Assembly (NCBI RefSeq): GCF_042242105.1
Contig: NC_092032.1
Span: forward strand, 6,304,415-6,368,414
Direction of reading: 5' to 3'
DNA: 64,000 bases
Source: Pempheris klunzingeri
Lineage: Eukaryota; Chordata; Actinopteri; Acropomatiformes; Pempheridae
The position numbers and the translations under genes are program-made. Under the pieces are notes generated by a model. That model did no database searches, was not told the DNA's origin, and saw nothing but the letters and a program-made list of their open reading frames with translations. Numbering within the stretch: the first letter of the stretch is position 1; each line of letters opens with the position of its first letter. Positions 20,835 to 32,378 of this stretch are shown one piece after another.

Positions 20835-23800
20835 ATGAGTACAGTTACTGATTTTTCCCCTGAAGAAGGCGGCTGTATGCAGCCAGTTGACATGGACTTG
20901 ACTGGTAATGCTCCTCCTGTAAGCACTTCATCCCAGCAGGTAATGCTTTTTTCCCCCCTTTTATGGTTTCATTAAAACAATAATACAGTTTAGATTCTTC
21001 CATTAGTGAGCTCAGGCCAGGTCTATTGTATGAGCATTCTTAATCGTGCTGATCTGTCCAGATGTCCTTAGCCATGACGTTAATGTTGAAATAAATCCTA
21101 AAACTCAGCTCCTCAGAGGTTTTATTTTTCTGTCTGTAGAGTGAAATGGCAGTCGGTGCTGAGCAGCAGACCATGAGAGTCTACCTCAGAGTCAGGCCCT
21201 TCTCTAGAGAGGAACTCTCTGACAAAGAGGATCAGGTATGGTACCACAGTGAAAGGTGTGATCCACTCCATCTAATGTCATGAATGTAGCCACCAAATCC
21301 ACAATGCTACACAGAGCCTGTTGTCCTGTCATGAAGGTGAAGTATTACTCTGTAGCCTACTTTTTTTTATTTCTCTAAGTGTTGCAATTCATCTGCATTA
21401 TGTACCGGACTTCCTCCAAGCTAAGAGTGCAAGTAGGTGTAGGTGCAACACACTTCCATACAGCCTTCATGTCAATGCACTGAACTTTATAATTATATTC
21501 CAGGCTGAGGCTGACTTAAACATTTTACTTTTTTACTTACCATTACAGTAATGTGAAAGTGGGACCTGCTCCAGTGAGATGCTAACTCACTAATATGTTC
21601 GCTAACCCTGACATCTTACGGCACTATGATGAAGAGGGACAGCTAAATCTACGATTAAATTTCTATTCATTCTGTTGTATGCGCACATCATGTACCACTT
21701 TTCTATGCAGTATAGCAATGATGCAGCTGAAATCAAAGTCATAAAGACTGACTGACGTTTTTGGAAATATGCCTCATGGTGTACAGCCTCTAGAGGTGTA
21801 TGAGTCAACTTTTCCCCCCACAGTCTAGTGTTAAACATTGTTAATATCAAATTGGCACTCGAGAATCATGACGGTATCAAAATGGGATTAGAGGGTATTG
21901 TCCGAGCCCTTCTGAATATGACCAAACATACCTTTATGACCCATGGAGCACACACAAGCCATTTTGTTGTAAGTATTTGATCCTTTTTTTCACTATTAAT
22001 CTCAAAAGGGACAGATCAGATGAAATACTGATATTGGATGCTCTAAACAACCTCCCCTTTGAAAAAAAAAAAAAAAACATTTTGTAACCCCTTCCCAATA
22101 CGCCATCTGTCAAATAGTCCCATACAGCCTAGACAAAGCTCAGCTTGCTTTTTCTTGTTTTTTTGTTTCCAGAATTGTGTAGTGATTGAAAACAGCCAAA
22201 CTGTGACACTGAATGCACCAAAGGGTTCTGCCACCATGAAGAGCAGTGAGAAGGGCATTGGCATGTCCCTCCACAAGTTCTCCTTCTCACAGGTCTGCAA
22301 CTTCAGATTATCTTTTATACTTCGCTGCCTGAATATGTGTTGGAGGTCTTCATACGCATTCTTTTCCACATTAATTTCCAACCGTCCATCTTTCTGTTGG
22401 CTTCTAGATTTTTGGACCAGAGATGACACAGTCTGAGCTATTTGAGGAAACCGTCAAAAGCCAAATGTTTGATTTCTTGGATGGAAAGAATGCGCTGATA
22501 TTCAGCTATGGTGTGACCAATGCTGGGAAAACCTACACAATCCAAGGTGAAAGTGGAAATATTTGAATGAGCACTAATCATTGTCCTTTTGAGGCTCTTT
22601 TGCCAGTCTAAGTGTGTTGTGAAATGTTTCAGGAACTCCAAAAGATCCGGGAATACTCCCTCGGGTGCTGGATGCCACTTTTCACTACATTGGAAGACAT
22701 CAGTATGAGGGCATGGACCTGAAACCGTATCTGAGGAATGATGCACAATATCTAGATCCTGATCAAGTCAAGCAGGAGAGAAGCGCTAAAGCTGCCATTT
22801 TCGCTTCACTCAAAGAAGTGAGAGAATTTCATAACTAATGCTTAATTTGCAGGAATGAAACACAGCGACTCTAATGCTCTCTGCACGTCTTGTCATGATA
22901 TGCATGTTTCTTTGCTCCCACCCAGGAGTGTGATCCCCTTAGAGCCAGTGGTGGTTTGGAGTCCTTGTCCTGTTCCACCACCGCTCTCTCATCCTCGTCT
23001 TTGTCCTACAATCAAACCGGTACTAGTTCTACACACTGAACATATATCGTCATGTTATATCAACAACATACAAAAGATCTAAAATTTACCAGTGCAAGGT
23101 GTCACTGCAGGATTTCAGGCAATAAAAATGACAAACGATCCCGGTTCTTCCTCTCTGTGTGTGTGCTTCACTCTTTGTCCTGTCTATATTGTTCTTCTTA
23201 AGTGTTGGCAAGCAACCCAACAGAAGCGGACAGCAGCCAGTTTGCCTTATGGGTGGCTTTCTTTGAAATCTACAACGAGTGCGTGTATGATCTGCTCCAA
23301 CCCTCCCTGTGCTCCAAGTCCAAGAAACGTGCTGCTCTCAGAGTGTGTGACGATGGTGCTGGAAATGCTTATGTTAAAGGTGTGGGCATGTCTTTTTTTA
23401 TCACGTGTTCATATGTTGGAAGAAGGGTACCAGTAATAGTCTTTATGTTATGCAAACCTTAATATTGAACACGTGCGTTTTTTAAAATTTATTTCAGATC
23501 TCAAGTGGATTAACATCCACGCCCTGGGCGAAGCCTGCAAACTACTACAGTTTGGAAACAAGAACAGAAGTGCTGCAGCCACAAAGATGAATCAGTCATC
23601 TAGCAGAAGGCAAACTATTCATGTCAGCATAACTTTTCTTGATGTCATTTTTCTGCTTTCCAAACTCTTACCCACTTTCCCTACAGCCACAGCATATTCA
23701 CCATGAAGTTACTGAAGATCGATGGCAGCACAGTCAAAAGGACCTCGGAGTAAGTGTCTCACTCTTGCATCGTGAACATTAAATGTTTTTGTGTTTGTAA

Positions 23801-26800
23801 AATTTGGCAGTGAAACTATAAGACTGATTTCATCTGACATTAACTCCTTTGTTAATGTTTTTTGCATACAGGAAGTACAACTCCTTGTTTAAAGGTCCAT
23901 TTGTGAAAGTATAAAATAATCACATATGTGATAACTGAAGCATGTTTCTATGAGAAATATAGAACAGAAAAAGAACATCATGAATTATACGAGATGGATA
24001 TATCTATTTAGATTAAAGCAAGACCATTGAAACTGTTTGAAATTGGATAAATATAAAGATAAGTCATGTGATGAAGATTCTGATTTGTCAGCCGTATTAC
24101 CACTTTTTGTGTTTCTCAGGTTTTCTCTGTGTGACCTGGCCGGCTCAGAACGATGCAACAAAACCAAGACGTTTGGAGAGAGGCTGAAGGAGGCGGGGAA
24201 CATAAACAACTCCCTGCTCATCCTGGGCAAGTGCATCACTGCCCTTCGCAACAATCAGTCCGACCGGTACAGTTGGCTATAAATCTGTCAAACGTGTTGC
24301 CATCAGCTGTTGGTGTGAAACGTTTACGTGAAGCAAGGCAGCGATGAGCCTTGATGAGTTGGATGCTCTCGCATTGTTAAAGTCCTCTTTGTCTCCCGTG
24401 TTTGTCAGGATGAAGGGCAGCTACATTCCTTTCAGAGAGAGCAAGCTCACCAAGCTCTTCCAGGCTGTTTTCTGTGGCAAAGGAAGAGCGTCAATGATTG
24501 TCAACATTAACCAGTGTGCTTCCACCTATGACGAGACGCTCCACGTTATGAAATTCTCTGCTGTCGCCAAACAGGTCAGTCTGAGTCCATAATGGTTTGA
24601 GACAAAGCAGCATAAAGAGCTGGATCAGAAAGGGTCTTAATAAGCTGTAGTAGATCTCCAACACCACTAATCTTACCTGTGCCGTCTGTAGGTGGTGCAG
24701 GTCATCCCAGACAAGCCTCTGGAATCTCTGGCTCCTTGTTTGGTTGGCCGCGATGGCAAGCCTCTGGTGAGGAATGGGGTGATTGACAGCCAGGCCCTGG
24801 AGAGCTACCTGTCCGAGGACGAGCTGCTCGATGAGGAAGACGAGGCTGACATGTCTTTGCTGCCACAGAATGTACAACTGCTACTCCATCTCCCATTTAA
24901 ACATTGTTTCCTAAATGTATCAGAGATGCAGTATGTCGGACGTTGTATTCGTAGTATCAGAATCAGATACTCAGGAACCATGTATTTTAATTGGGGTTGT
25001 CAAAAGAAGAGTTCATACCCCAAGTGCTATCACAAGTTTTTATTTTTTTTATTTTTTGCCAATCTTGCAGCAGGTTTTGGGGTGACAAGGCTGTTTGTTC
25101 AGACTGAAATATCTCAACACTTCTCTATTTCATAACCAAAAGTTTGCACACATGTTCATGGTGCCCAGAGGATGCATCCTAACGACTTTTCCTCCTTTAG
25201 TTAAATGTCTCAACAACTACTAAATTAATTTAATTCTCATTCATGTTGCCCTCAGGATGAACTGTGATAACTTCAATGATCCCTTAGCTTTTCATCTAGC
25301 ACAACCATCAGGTTGACCCATACCAGCACCTCTGAGCAATTACCTGTAATACTCACATTCCCATCAGCCTCCACCAAGTAACAAACATTACCAAGCCAAT
25401 ATACTAAGATTATACAGTGAACATGATTAACATTGCGTTCTAAAGAGGTTAACATTGTCATGGTTAACATGTGGACATTAGCATTTAGCACTGCTATGCC
25501 TAAATGAAGCCCCTCAGAGCCTCTAACATGGCTGCACAGTCCTACATTTATTTAACTTTATTCAGTTATAAGATGTAGTGTTTTTTTCCTTGTCAAATAC
25601 AGTAGGCGGGGGAATATTTGACCTTCACTCATTACAAGATGCACTGTGGATTATCTCCAGTAAATGTTTTAAACTCTCCTAGGAGCTTGTGAATGTGATT
25701 GAGAGCCTCCGAACAAAACTCCTGGCTGAGCGAAGAAAAAACCTGGTTCAGGAAATGGATATTCGCAAGGAAATGGGAGATGCCATGTTACAGCAGCTCA
25801 TGGAGAGTGAAGAACTCCGCACGTATGTTGTTTCTATTTCATTTGCGAGAGAAGCCTAGTGATGCAGATCTCTGGTGCCTACAGCTCTTTATTTTTGTGA
25901 TTTGTTGCCACTGGTGGCATAAATTATCATAAATTGATACTTTAATACACACTCTGTGAATAAGGTTTGCTTCGAATGTTTAGTCGGCAGATAGAAGAGC
26001 TGAAGGAGAGCTATCAAGAGAAACTGGAGAACACGTTCGAGATGTATAAGGATGCCATCAAAGAGCATGCCTACCAGAGCGCTATGAACAATCTGGAAGA
26101 TGACTATGTACCTTTTGATGAGTTCATTGCTGAGCAGCAGAAAGTGGAGGTATGTCATTTAATCAGCTAATCAAGTGAGAAAAGGGGAAAAAATCCCAAG
26201 CTTATTATGTTAACCTCTACTCCAAGCTCAGACCAAAGACAGGGTTTGTTACAAATGTAATGCACCGTTAAAATCCCCATAACTTTAATCGGTTCTTAAA
26301 TTGCAACTGGTTAAACTGGCGGAGTAATCTGGTATTGTCCTCCGATATGTCTCAATTAAAACTTCATCATCACCTTTGCTGCATGTCATCCCCTCTCTCT
26401 CTCTCTCTTCTCTGTATTTCCTCTTTATCTCATTGCCACGTATCAAAGTATAAAAATGCCCCAAAAAATTCTTCTATAGGCCCTCAGATGTAAAGTGTCA
26501 GAGTTGGAGACCTCATCATCTGGTATCGGAGGAGCCTGTGTGGCTCCAACAGTGGACCAGTCGTGCCAGACTCCGCCATCTAAAGCAACCGAAGCAGCAG
26601 GTGAGAACACTGTCCATTCACAGACATAGCCCAACACCTTCCTCGTTCAGGAAATGACCTCTGAATTTACACTTTGTTTTGAATATAGTATGTTGTCACG
26701 TCCATCTTGTTTTGTCAAAGCGAATTCCTTATAACTTGTGATGTAAGGGCAAGAAACTTCACTGAGCTCGTTTCACCCCCCACAGAGGCTGACCGATGTA

Positions 26801-27398
26801 AATGGCTTTACAAGGAAAAATGTGCCCTGGAGCGGATGTGTGAGGATAAACAACAGGTAACACGGATGAAATGAAGATTATGTCTCTCGATTTAAAATGT
26901 TCGCTCAGTCTGGTTTTGTAATCACTTGCTCAGTTTTTCATTTTAACGTTTGGTGCAGTTGATTTTGTCCCTAGAGAAAAGGCTGATGGAGCTTAGCGGA
27001 ACTCTTCAGAAGATCAGAGATGGCTTCCTGGAGAAATCTGCTGATCTGGAGGCTCTGCAGAGGAAGGCCGATGATCAGGTGAGATGATTCATTTAGTGGA
27101 ACATCCGAGACTTCACCAGGACGAATGTTATGGTTGCATGTGCTTTGAGCGTTTACATTTTTTTTTTTTTTTTCCCATCAAGACAAAATCTATGGAGGAC
27201 ATCCTACGGCAGAACGTTGAAAAGGACAAGGAGGTTGCATCCCTAAAGGCAGAACTGGCCAAGCTCTCCCAGAAGTCTCCTGTGCAGCCCAAAACCAAGC
27301 GAGGCCTGCTTGCCAACATCAAGGAGGTGGTGACTTCTCCACGGAAGGGTACGACTGGCCGAACGCTCAGGAGAACAGTTAAGACTCCACACAACTGA
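20835..27398 (+). CDS. kif20a: Kinesin-6 family motor KIF20A (MKLP2), 18 coding exons
   Basis: KIF20A is a plus-end microtubule motor of the central spindle that relocates the chromosomal passenger complex for cytokinesis. Exons: 20835-20939, 21140-21235, 22173-22292, 22408-22546, 22633-22817, 22926-23019, 23203-23379, 23498-23609, 23687-23749, 24120-24266, 24409-24574, 24692-24871, 25683-25822, 25984-26149, 26480-26600, 26786-26856, 26959-27078, 27183-27398. All are in phase, 805 residues (human 890). Seen in order: KVYLRVRP-type motor start (RVYLRVRPF), P-loop [20 protein letters not shown], switch I NQSSSRSHSIF, switch [11 protein letters not shown], then a coiled-coil tail and a basic C-terminus ([19 protein letters not shown]). 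The linker EDEADMSL matches KIF20A (ENEADISM). KIF20B was considered, but it is more than twice as long. The intron after exon 23498-23609 has a GC donor. AATAAA lies at 27539-27544. Confidence 0.92.
25085..25545 (+). mobile_element. Degenerate copy of a high-copy teleost interspersed repeat in kif20a intron 12
   Basis: The stretch holds hallmarks of a repeat seen across percomorph genomes: AAATATCTCAACA, TTCATGGTGCCCAGAGGATG, CCCTCAGGATGAACTGTGAT, TTTTCATCTAGCACAACCAT, then the TTAACAT/GTTAACATG region ending ATTTAGCACTGCTATGCCTA. I do not recall its library name or transposition class. No coding capacity is seen. The copy is diverged from the consensus as I remember it, so it is not a recent insertion. 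Confidence 0.7.
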
Positions 27399-27538
27399 AA
27401 AGCCCAAATTTGGATTTTTAACATCTTGCAATGGACAGTTTTAGGGCACCTACAAAACGGAGCAGTGAGTGACTATTTTATCCAGGTGAAGTGTGTTATT
27501 AATGATTATTTTTTATGTCTGTGATATGTTTTGTTTTT

Positions 27539-27544
27539 AATAAA
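27539..27544 (+). terminator. kif20a polyadenylation signal AATAAA
   Basis: A canonical hexamer 141 bases after the kif20a stop, preceded by a T-rich stretch. Confidence 0.75.
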
Positions 27545-28430
27545 GTTAAATAGATCAAACTTCTAGGCATGAAGTTGTTTCATTCAGTCATTTCCAATTC
27601 TAAGCACCACTGGCATGGTGTCCTTTCATGACCACAGAATACACATGGTTTCTTTTCTTGTGGTGTGCTTTTTGCACATAGAAACCTTGTTATACACGCA
27701 TAAGTACACCGCTATGGAAATGTCACGCCAGGGAATTCATGCCTGAAACACGCCAAACCTTATATCAACCTGGTCAAATGAGGCCATCCATTATCTAGAG
27801 CCTGAGGAAGGGGTAAACCACAAAAGAAACCTGATGGGACAAAGAAACCATATACAACTAATTCCATTTAAGTGCACTACTATTAAATTTGCTTATTAGT
27901 CCATCTTCACACAAATCCCTTCACTCTTAACCAATGCAGTATGAAGTGTAGCCAGCGTGGTATGCTTGAGGTAACGGAGCACCGCCTCCCCTCGGTCAGT
28001 GAAAGGACCACTGTGGTAGAGACAGCCAGCTGCTCTTCTATCCCTCTGGTCTCAGTGATAGTTAATGAGATTAGCTGTTCGTCTTAGCCTGCGTCAGTCC
28101 AAAGGGGTCAATCACAGGATTAGCACCTTGCTTAAGAGTTACATCAGTTTATTACACTTTTTTTAAATTATTACTTTGACTTTCATTCTTCTGTTGGACG
28201 CTTTCATCCTCCGGAGCATGTTGGTACCTGTTATTCCAGTGTAGTTATTGGAGTGGAGTATTGCAATGCAGCATGCGGCAATGGGACTGAGTCTGTCTCA
28301 ACCTTCAGCCACTGAATGAAGCATCTTCCAGGGATAGAAGAGGAGAAGGGGCAGCCAGAGAAGTGAGGGGCCGCTGGGCCAAAATCTTGCCTGCTGAGGC
28401 AGAGTCTGAGACTCTGGACAAATCATCCTC
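27545..28430. promoter_or_regulatory. Interval between kif20a and the R9AP-type gene, probable promoter of the latter
   Basis: No coding exon was seen. About 310-360 bases before the downstream ATG lie two K50-homeodomain (OTX/CRX) type sites, AGATTA at 28068-28073 and GGATTA at 28117-28122, with a TGCGTCAG MAF/NRL-like half-site between them near 28090. A photoreceptor promoter role is inferred from these and from the retinal role of the gene family. Confidence 0.4.
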
Positions 28431-31400
28431 ATGCCACTTGTAAATAACAAAGTGGGCGATGATTCCACACTCGGCACAGACAAGGCTTTGGCTGATGGAA
28501 AGGCTCTGGTGGATTCTTTGATTAAGGTAAGCTGCTCCAAGTTTTTATTTATGCCATGACTGTGAAGGACGTAGGACAATATTGTTATATGTATTACAGT
28601 GTTCGGTCTGTTGCTGATTTCACAGTTGGATAAGTAGATTCATGTTGCCATCGGATTCATTTCTGAAAATGTTATGTCAGAACACACCTGTGAGCTTGAT
28701 ATAAGTTTCATTTTATATGCATATTTTACATGTACATATTTGCAAAACGTTGAATATGTCTTGCATTAGCAATTATATCATATTCACTATGTCCTTTTGT
28801 AACTCTAATGACTCACAGACTTAAACATACACAAGACATCTGAGCATGTTTTTCTGCCTGTGGCTAAAAAAGCACTCTCACTGAAAAGAATTTCTTGGTC
28901 CACTGCATCTTTGTGGCTTTTCTAGTGTCTGTGTTAGATAATGCCATGCCTTTTTTTTTTTTTTCCTACACAGTGAGAAAAGTATTTGGTAGTCTACAAT
29001 CACGTCATCATCATGCTCAGTATTTCATTACTGAATCTTTGCTCTATATGCAGTTGATATATTTATTAGTCCTTGCAGGTTACACTTATACAGAACTGCA
29101 TTGCTGCTTGCTGCAGATCTATTATAAGAATGATAAGGTTTTGCCATGTAATGTAGCATTTTAATTAGTAGAATTAATTTTGCCATCATAACAGCAGGGT
29201 CACGTGTGGAGAACAAGCAAAAAAATGGTACATGAAAGAAAATAATACTAACAATAATACATATCATTTCAGTTCCATTCTATGCCACTGTGCAATGCAA
29301 CATAAGACACAATGATACCACTGTATCCTCTATTATCATTGATGTGTTCCCTCCTCTCCTCTGTCCACGCTGAGTGCACAAGGTTGTTTTGGCTTATCTA
29401 GAAATAGATCAATGATAATCAGATTATTTCTAATATTTTTCATTGAGACCACACCTGCTAATCCTGCAGGGCAAAGCTAATGCCTATTAATAAAGCGCCG
29501 TGTTGCCGTATGATTCAGATCATAAAACCAAAACTGTGCCATTTTACAAATCTTCCAGTTGTTGTTTCAAGCAGCTCCAGGTGATGGATGCATGTGCATC
29601 ATAATTGTTTCATACAACCCAAAAACAAGTGTTTATTTCTTTCATGAAGCACTGATCTTGTCTGATTTGTCTTGTTAACATTATCTTAAAGACATATTTC
29701 AAGCTTACAGTATCAATATGTTCACTAGTGCTCTACTGTTATATTATATTTGCTCGATGATATGCACAGCAGGTCATATACTGATTACTGGTACAGATCC
29801 TTTCCTCCAAAGCCTGTGCAGCTCCAGGTGTTTGGGTTCGCAGCACATGGCTTCAGGTTCTCTTGTTTTCCCCGAGGCTAGCATATTAATTAGCACAATC
29901 AAAGTTTTGCACTTGGACTGGCGACCAGTCCAGGGTGCACCCCGTCTCTCGCGTCCCCGTCATGTCAGCTGGGATTGGCTCCAGCCCCCCCCCCTGAAAA
30001 TATTTGGTCTTTCTTTTTCCTCATACAGGTGGTGGCATGTTACCAACACTTGGCCTCATGTGCAGGTAGCTGCACAGACAGCTTGCAGCTGCGGGATGAG
30101 CTGCGACAAACACGAGAAAAGGCCCAAAAGTTGGCCGCGGCCATCTGTCAACATCTGACCTCACATCTCCGAGACAAGAGCCTGCCTCAGGAGCAGCGGA
30201 AGGAGATGGAGCTCCTCTGGGTGGCCTTCTCCTCCAGCCTAGAGCTCCTCCATGTTGACATGTGTAAAGTTTTCAACATAAGTGACATCTTCTCTCTGGC
30301 CAACACCAATAGCCTGGTTCAAACTGGCTTACAAGGTAAATTCCTGCCCCACATCTTTTTTTGTATGTGAACTTTGTATTTTAGGAGGTAGATTAACCCA
30401 GGGAAGCACATCAGGTCAAGTCAAACTTGACTTTAAATGTGACTTATATGTGTTTTATTAGACGTTTGTTGAAGTGAAGACTGATAGAATTCAGAGGCTC
30501 GTGCATTGTGGAGATGCTGCCTCTCTTCAGCACTCTCTCTGCTCTGCTGTGCTCTTTTAAGAGGTGGCCTAAGGGGGAGCACATCACATGTGGCATTTTT
30601 ACTCCCACTCATCTGAGTGGTGTTGTCAGTAGTTGTGCATTTTTTTATTTATTTTTTATAATATTCAACAACCTATCAGGCAAATTTTCATAAAATCTAC
30701 CAACCAGGATGATAGTCAAGGGACGTTTGTAGTTTTCAGCGTCAGTGTTCAGGATACTCAATAACAAGAGATATAGTTCATCTATTTGATTCCTTCTGAA
30801 TACATAAACAGTCTGATTTGCTAATGATCATCTCACATCATAATTGTGCAAATTCAACCAACATTTTATGGATGTAGTGTGTGCTTTTGGAGCATGCATG
30901 TAGCTTCTAGTTTCCTAAACAACTGACAACAACAGATCAGGAAATATGGTGACTTACAGTATACATGTTTAGTAGTTGCCAGTTCATTAGATACGCCAAG
31001 CTAAAACAATGTAGTCCCATAATAACGCCTCCTTTCATGAAGGTTAGAATGTTCAATTGTTTTTGCTGAAACTGTTTTAGGGAGGTGTAGATTCAAGTGT
31101 TCATCTTGGAAGGTGTAATTTGGCGTGGTGTTGAGTTACACAGAGATGTGCTTCTGTTATTCAGCATGCCCTCATTGATATAAATAATCTAAAACAGTCT
31201 CAAATGGCAACTAAGTGTATCTCACAGAGGGTCTATATTGTTAATGTGGAAAATCTTTACTGTAATAATTAATCTGTCTAACTGTCAACTAGTCTGCAGC
31301 TTCAAGTCATGAGGTTCACGAGGTTTTTTTAGGCCCGACTACTGCAGCAGTTAGACTTTAGCTCATTGTTAAGTTGCTACATCTGGTATGGGTCGATGCT

Positions 31401-32176
31401 TTGTGGCTGTTTCCCTGCACCATTTACATCTGTGAGGCACAGAAATACACTTGATCTTATTATTACTCAGTGTAGAAATACAATATCACATTATAGCCGT
31501 ATAAACTATGATATAAAGCAGTAAAAATGAATAATATCGCTCACTGGATCTCTTTAAACATACTCTACTCTGGTGCGGCATAAACAAGCTGAGACCTTTA
31601 ATAATACAGAGAAAAATGTTTGAGCTATGTTTAGTTTATTCAGTTTTTGCCTATAAATGAAAAAATGAAGTTATCCTCTATTATCATTATGTGTTTGCAA
31701 CAGTATATGTTACAGTTTTTGACAACATTATCACCTGTTGGACGAAAAGTGAAAGTATTTTACAGACTGAAGTAACCTATTTTCATTTTGGCACTGCAGG
31801 AGGGGGTAGTGAGGTGGCAGCTCGGGCACTCAGTCTGCCAGACGTGAACCAAGCCCAGAGCCAAACCCTCCCTGATGGTCTGGAGAGCCAGGAGCGCTGC
31901 ACCATGGAGCAGGAGATCACTCAAATTGACCACATGATCGATGACATGGAGATGAAAGTCAACGTGATGCGCTGGATGGTGGAGCCCCATGGGCCACAGT
32001 ACGCAGACCCCCTCAGCAGCACTGACAGCGTCTCCGTGGCTCTATTTTCTGTTCATGAGGAGCAGCCGGTGGAACAGCCTCTATGTCAGCGCAGTCAAAT
32101 CTTTGTGTTCTTATTGCTGTTTGGTGTAATTTTGGTGGCAGCCACTTTATCTGCCTGTATTGTATTTTTCTCATGA
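28431..32176 (+). CDS. rgs9bp: RGS9-binding protein (R9AP)-like, tail-anchored membrane protein
   Basis: R9AP anchors the RGS9-1/Gbeta5 GTPase-activating complex to photoreceptor disc membranes and speeds recovery from light. Exons 28431-28526, 30029-30335 and 31800-32176 give 259 residues. Matches to R9AP include KALVDSLIKVVACYQHL, LRDELRQTREKAQKLA, LLWVAFSSSLELLHVDM, GSEVAARALSLPD, and ITQIDHMIDDMEMKVNVMRW, a SNARE-like helix. The C-terminus is one hydrophobic segment (IFVFLLLFGVILVAATLSAC) ending VFFS, so the protein is tail-anchored with an N-terminal cytosolic domain. Human RGS9BP is to my knowledge a single-exon gene, whereas this one has two phase-compatible introns. It may be the direct orthologue or a fish paralogue; the RGS7BP branch fits less well because it lacks the C-terminal helix. 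PolyA signals lie at 32368-32378. Confidence 0.85.
29411..29464 (+). promoter_or_regulatory. Cluster of OTX/CRX-like motifs in intron 1 of the R9AP-type gene
   Basis: TAATC (29416-29420), GATTA (29422-29426) and TAATCC (29459-29464) lie within 54 bases. K50 homeodomain factors such as CRX and OTX bind TAATCC/GGATTA. Function is inferred from motif and host gene only. Confidence 0.35.
29914..30000 (+). mobile_element. LINE-2 family 3' tail fragment (or SINE carrying that tail)
   Basis: The segment runs from TGGACTGGCGACCAGTCCAG through GGTGCACCCCGTCTCTCGC and TGTCAGCTGGGATTGGCTCC to AGCCCCCCCCCCTGAAAA. This is the characteristic conserved 3' end of teleost L2-clade LINEs, shared with the SINEs they mobilise. 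Only about 85 bases remain. It ends about 28 bases before the acceptor of exon 30029-30335. Confidence 0.85.
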
Positions 32177-32367
32177 GCAAAACCTTAATACACTCAACTT
32201 ATTTTTATCTGTAAAACCTCAGCAATGCTCAGTGATGCTGTAAAAAAAATAACAAAAAAAAAAAACCCTTCAGCAAGTACAGTAGTTTTCTCTTTCCAAA
32301 AATGGTTGCATTTTGTACTAGCAGCTAAATTATCTACTAGTGCATAAGATAATTTGTCTAATATAAC

Positions 32368-32378
32368 AATAAAATAAA
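32368..32378 (+). terminator. Polyadenylation signals (two overlapping AATAAA) of the R9AP-type gene
   Basis: Overlapping AATAAA hexamers lie about 190 bases after the stop, giving a short 3' UTR if used. Confidence 0.6.

Noticed and set aside
22043-22436. Overlapping 125-128 codon ORFs on both strands in kif20a
   Set aside because: They are read-through shadows of exon 22173-22292 and flanking intron, including the poly-A tract.
23872-23900. Possible extra kif20a mini-exon after a TTGCATACAG acceptor
   Set aside because: Including it breaks the frame; joining 23749 directly to 24120 gives the conserved [13 protein letters not shown].
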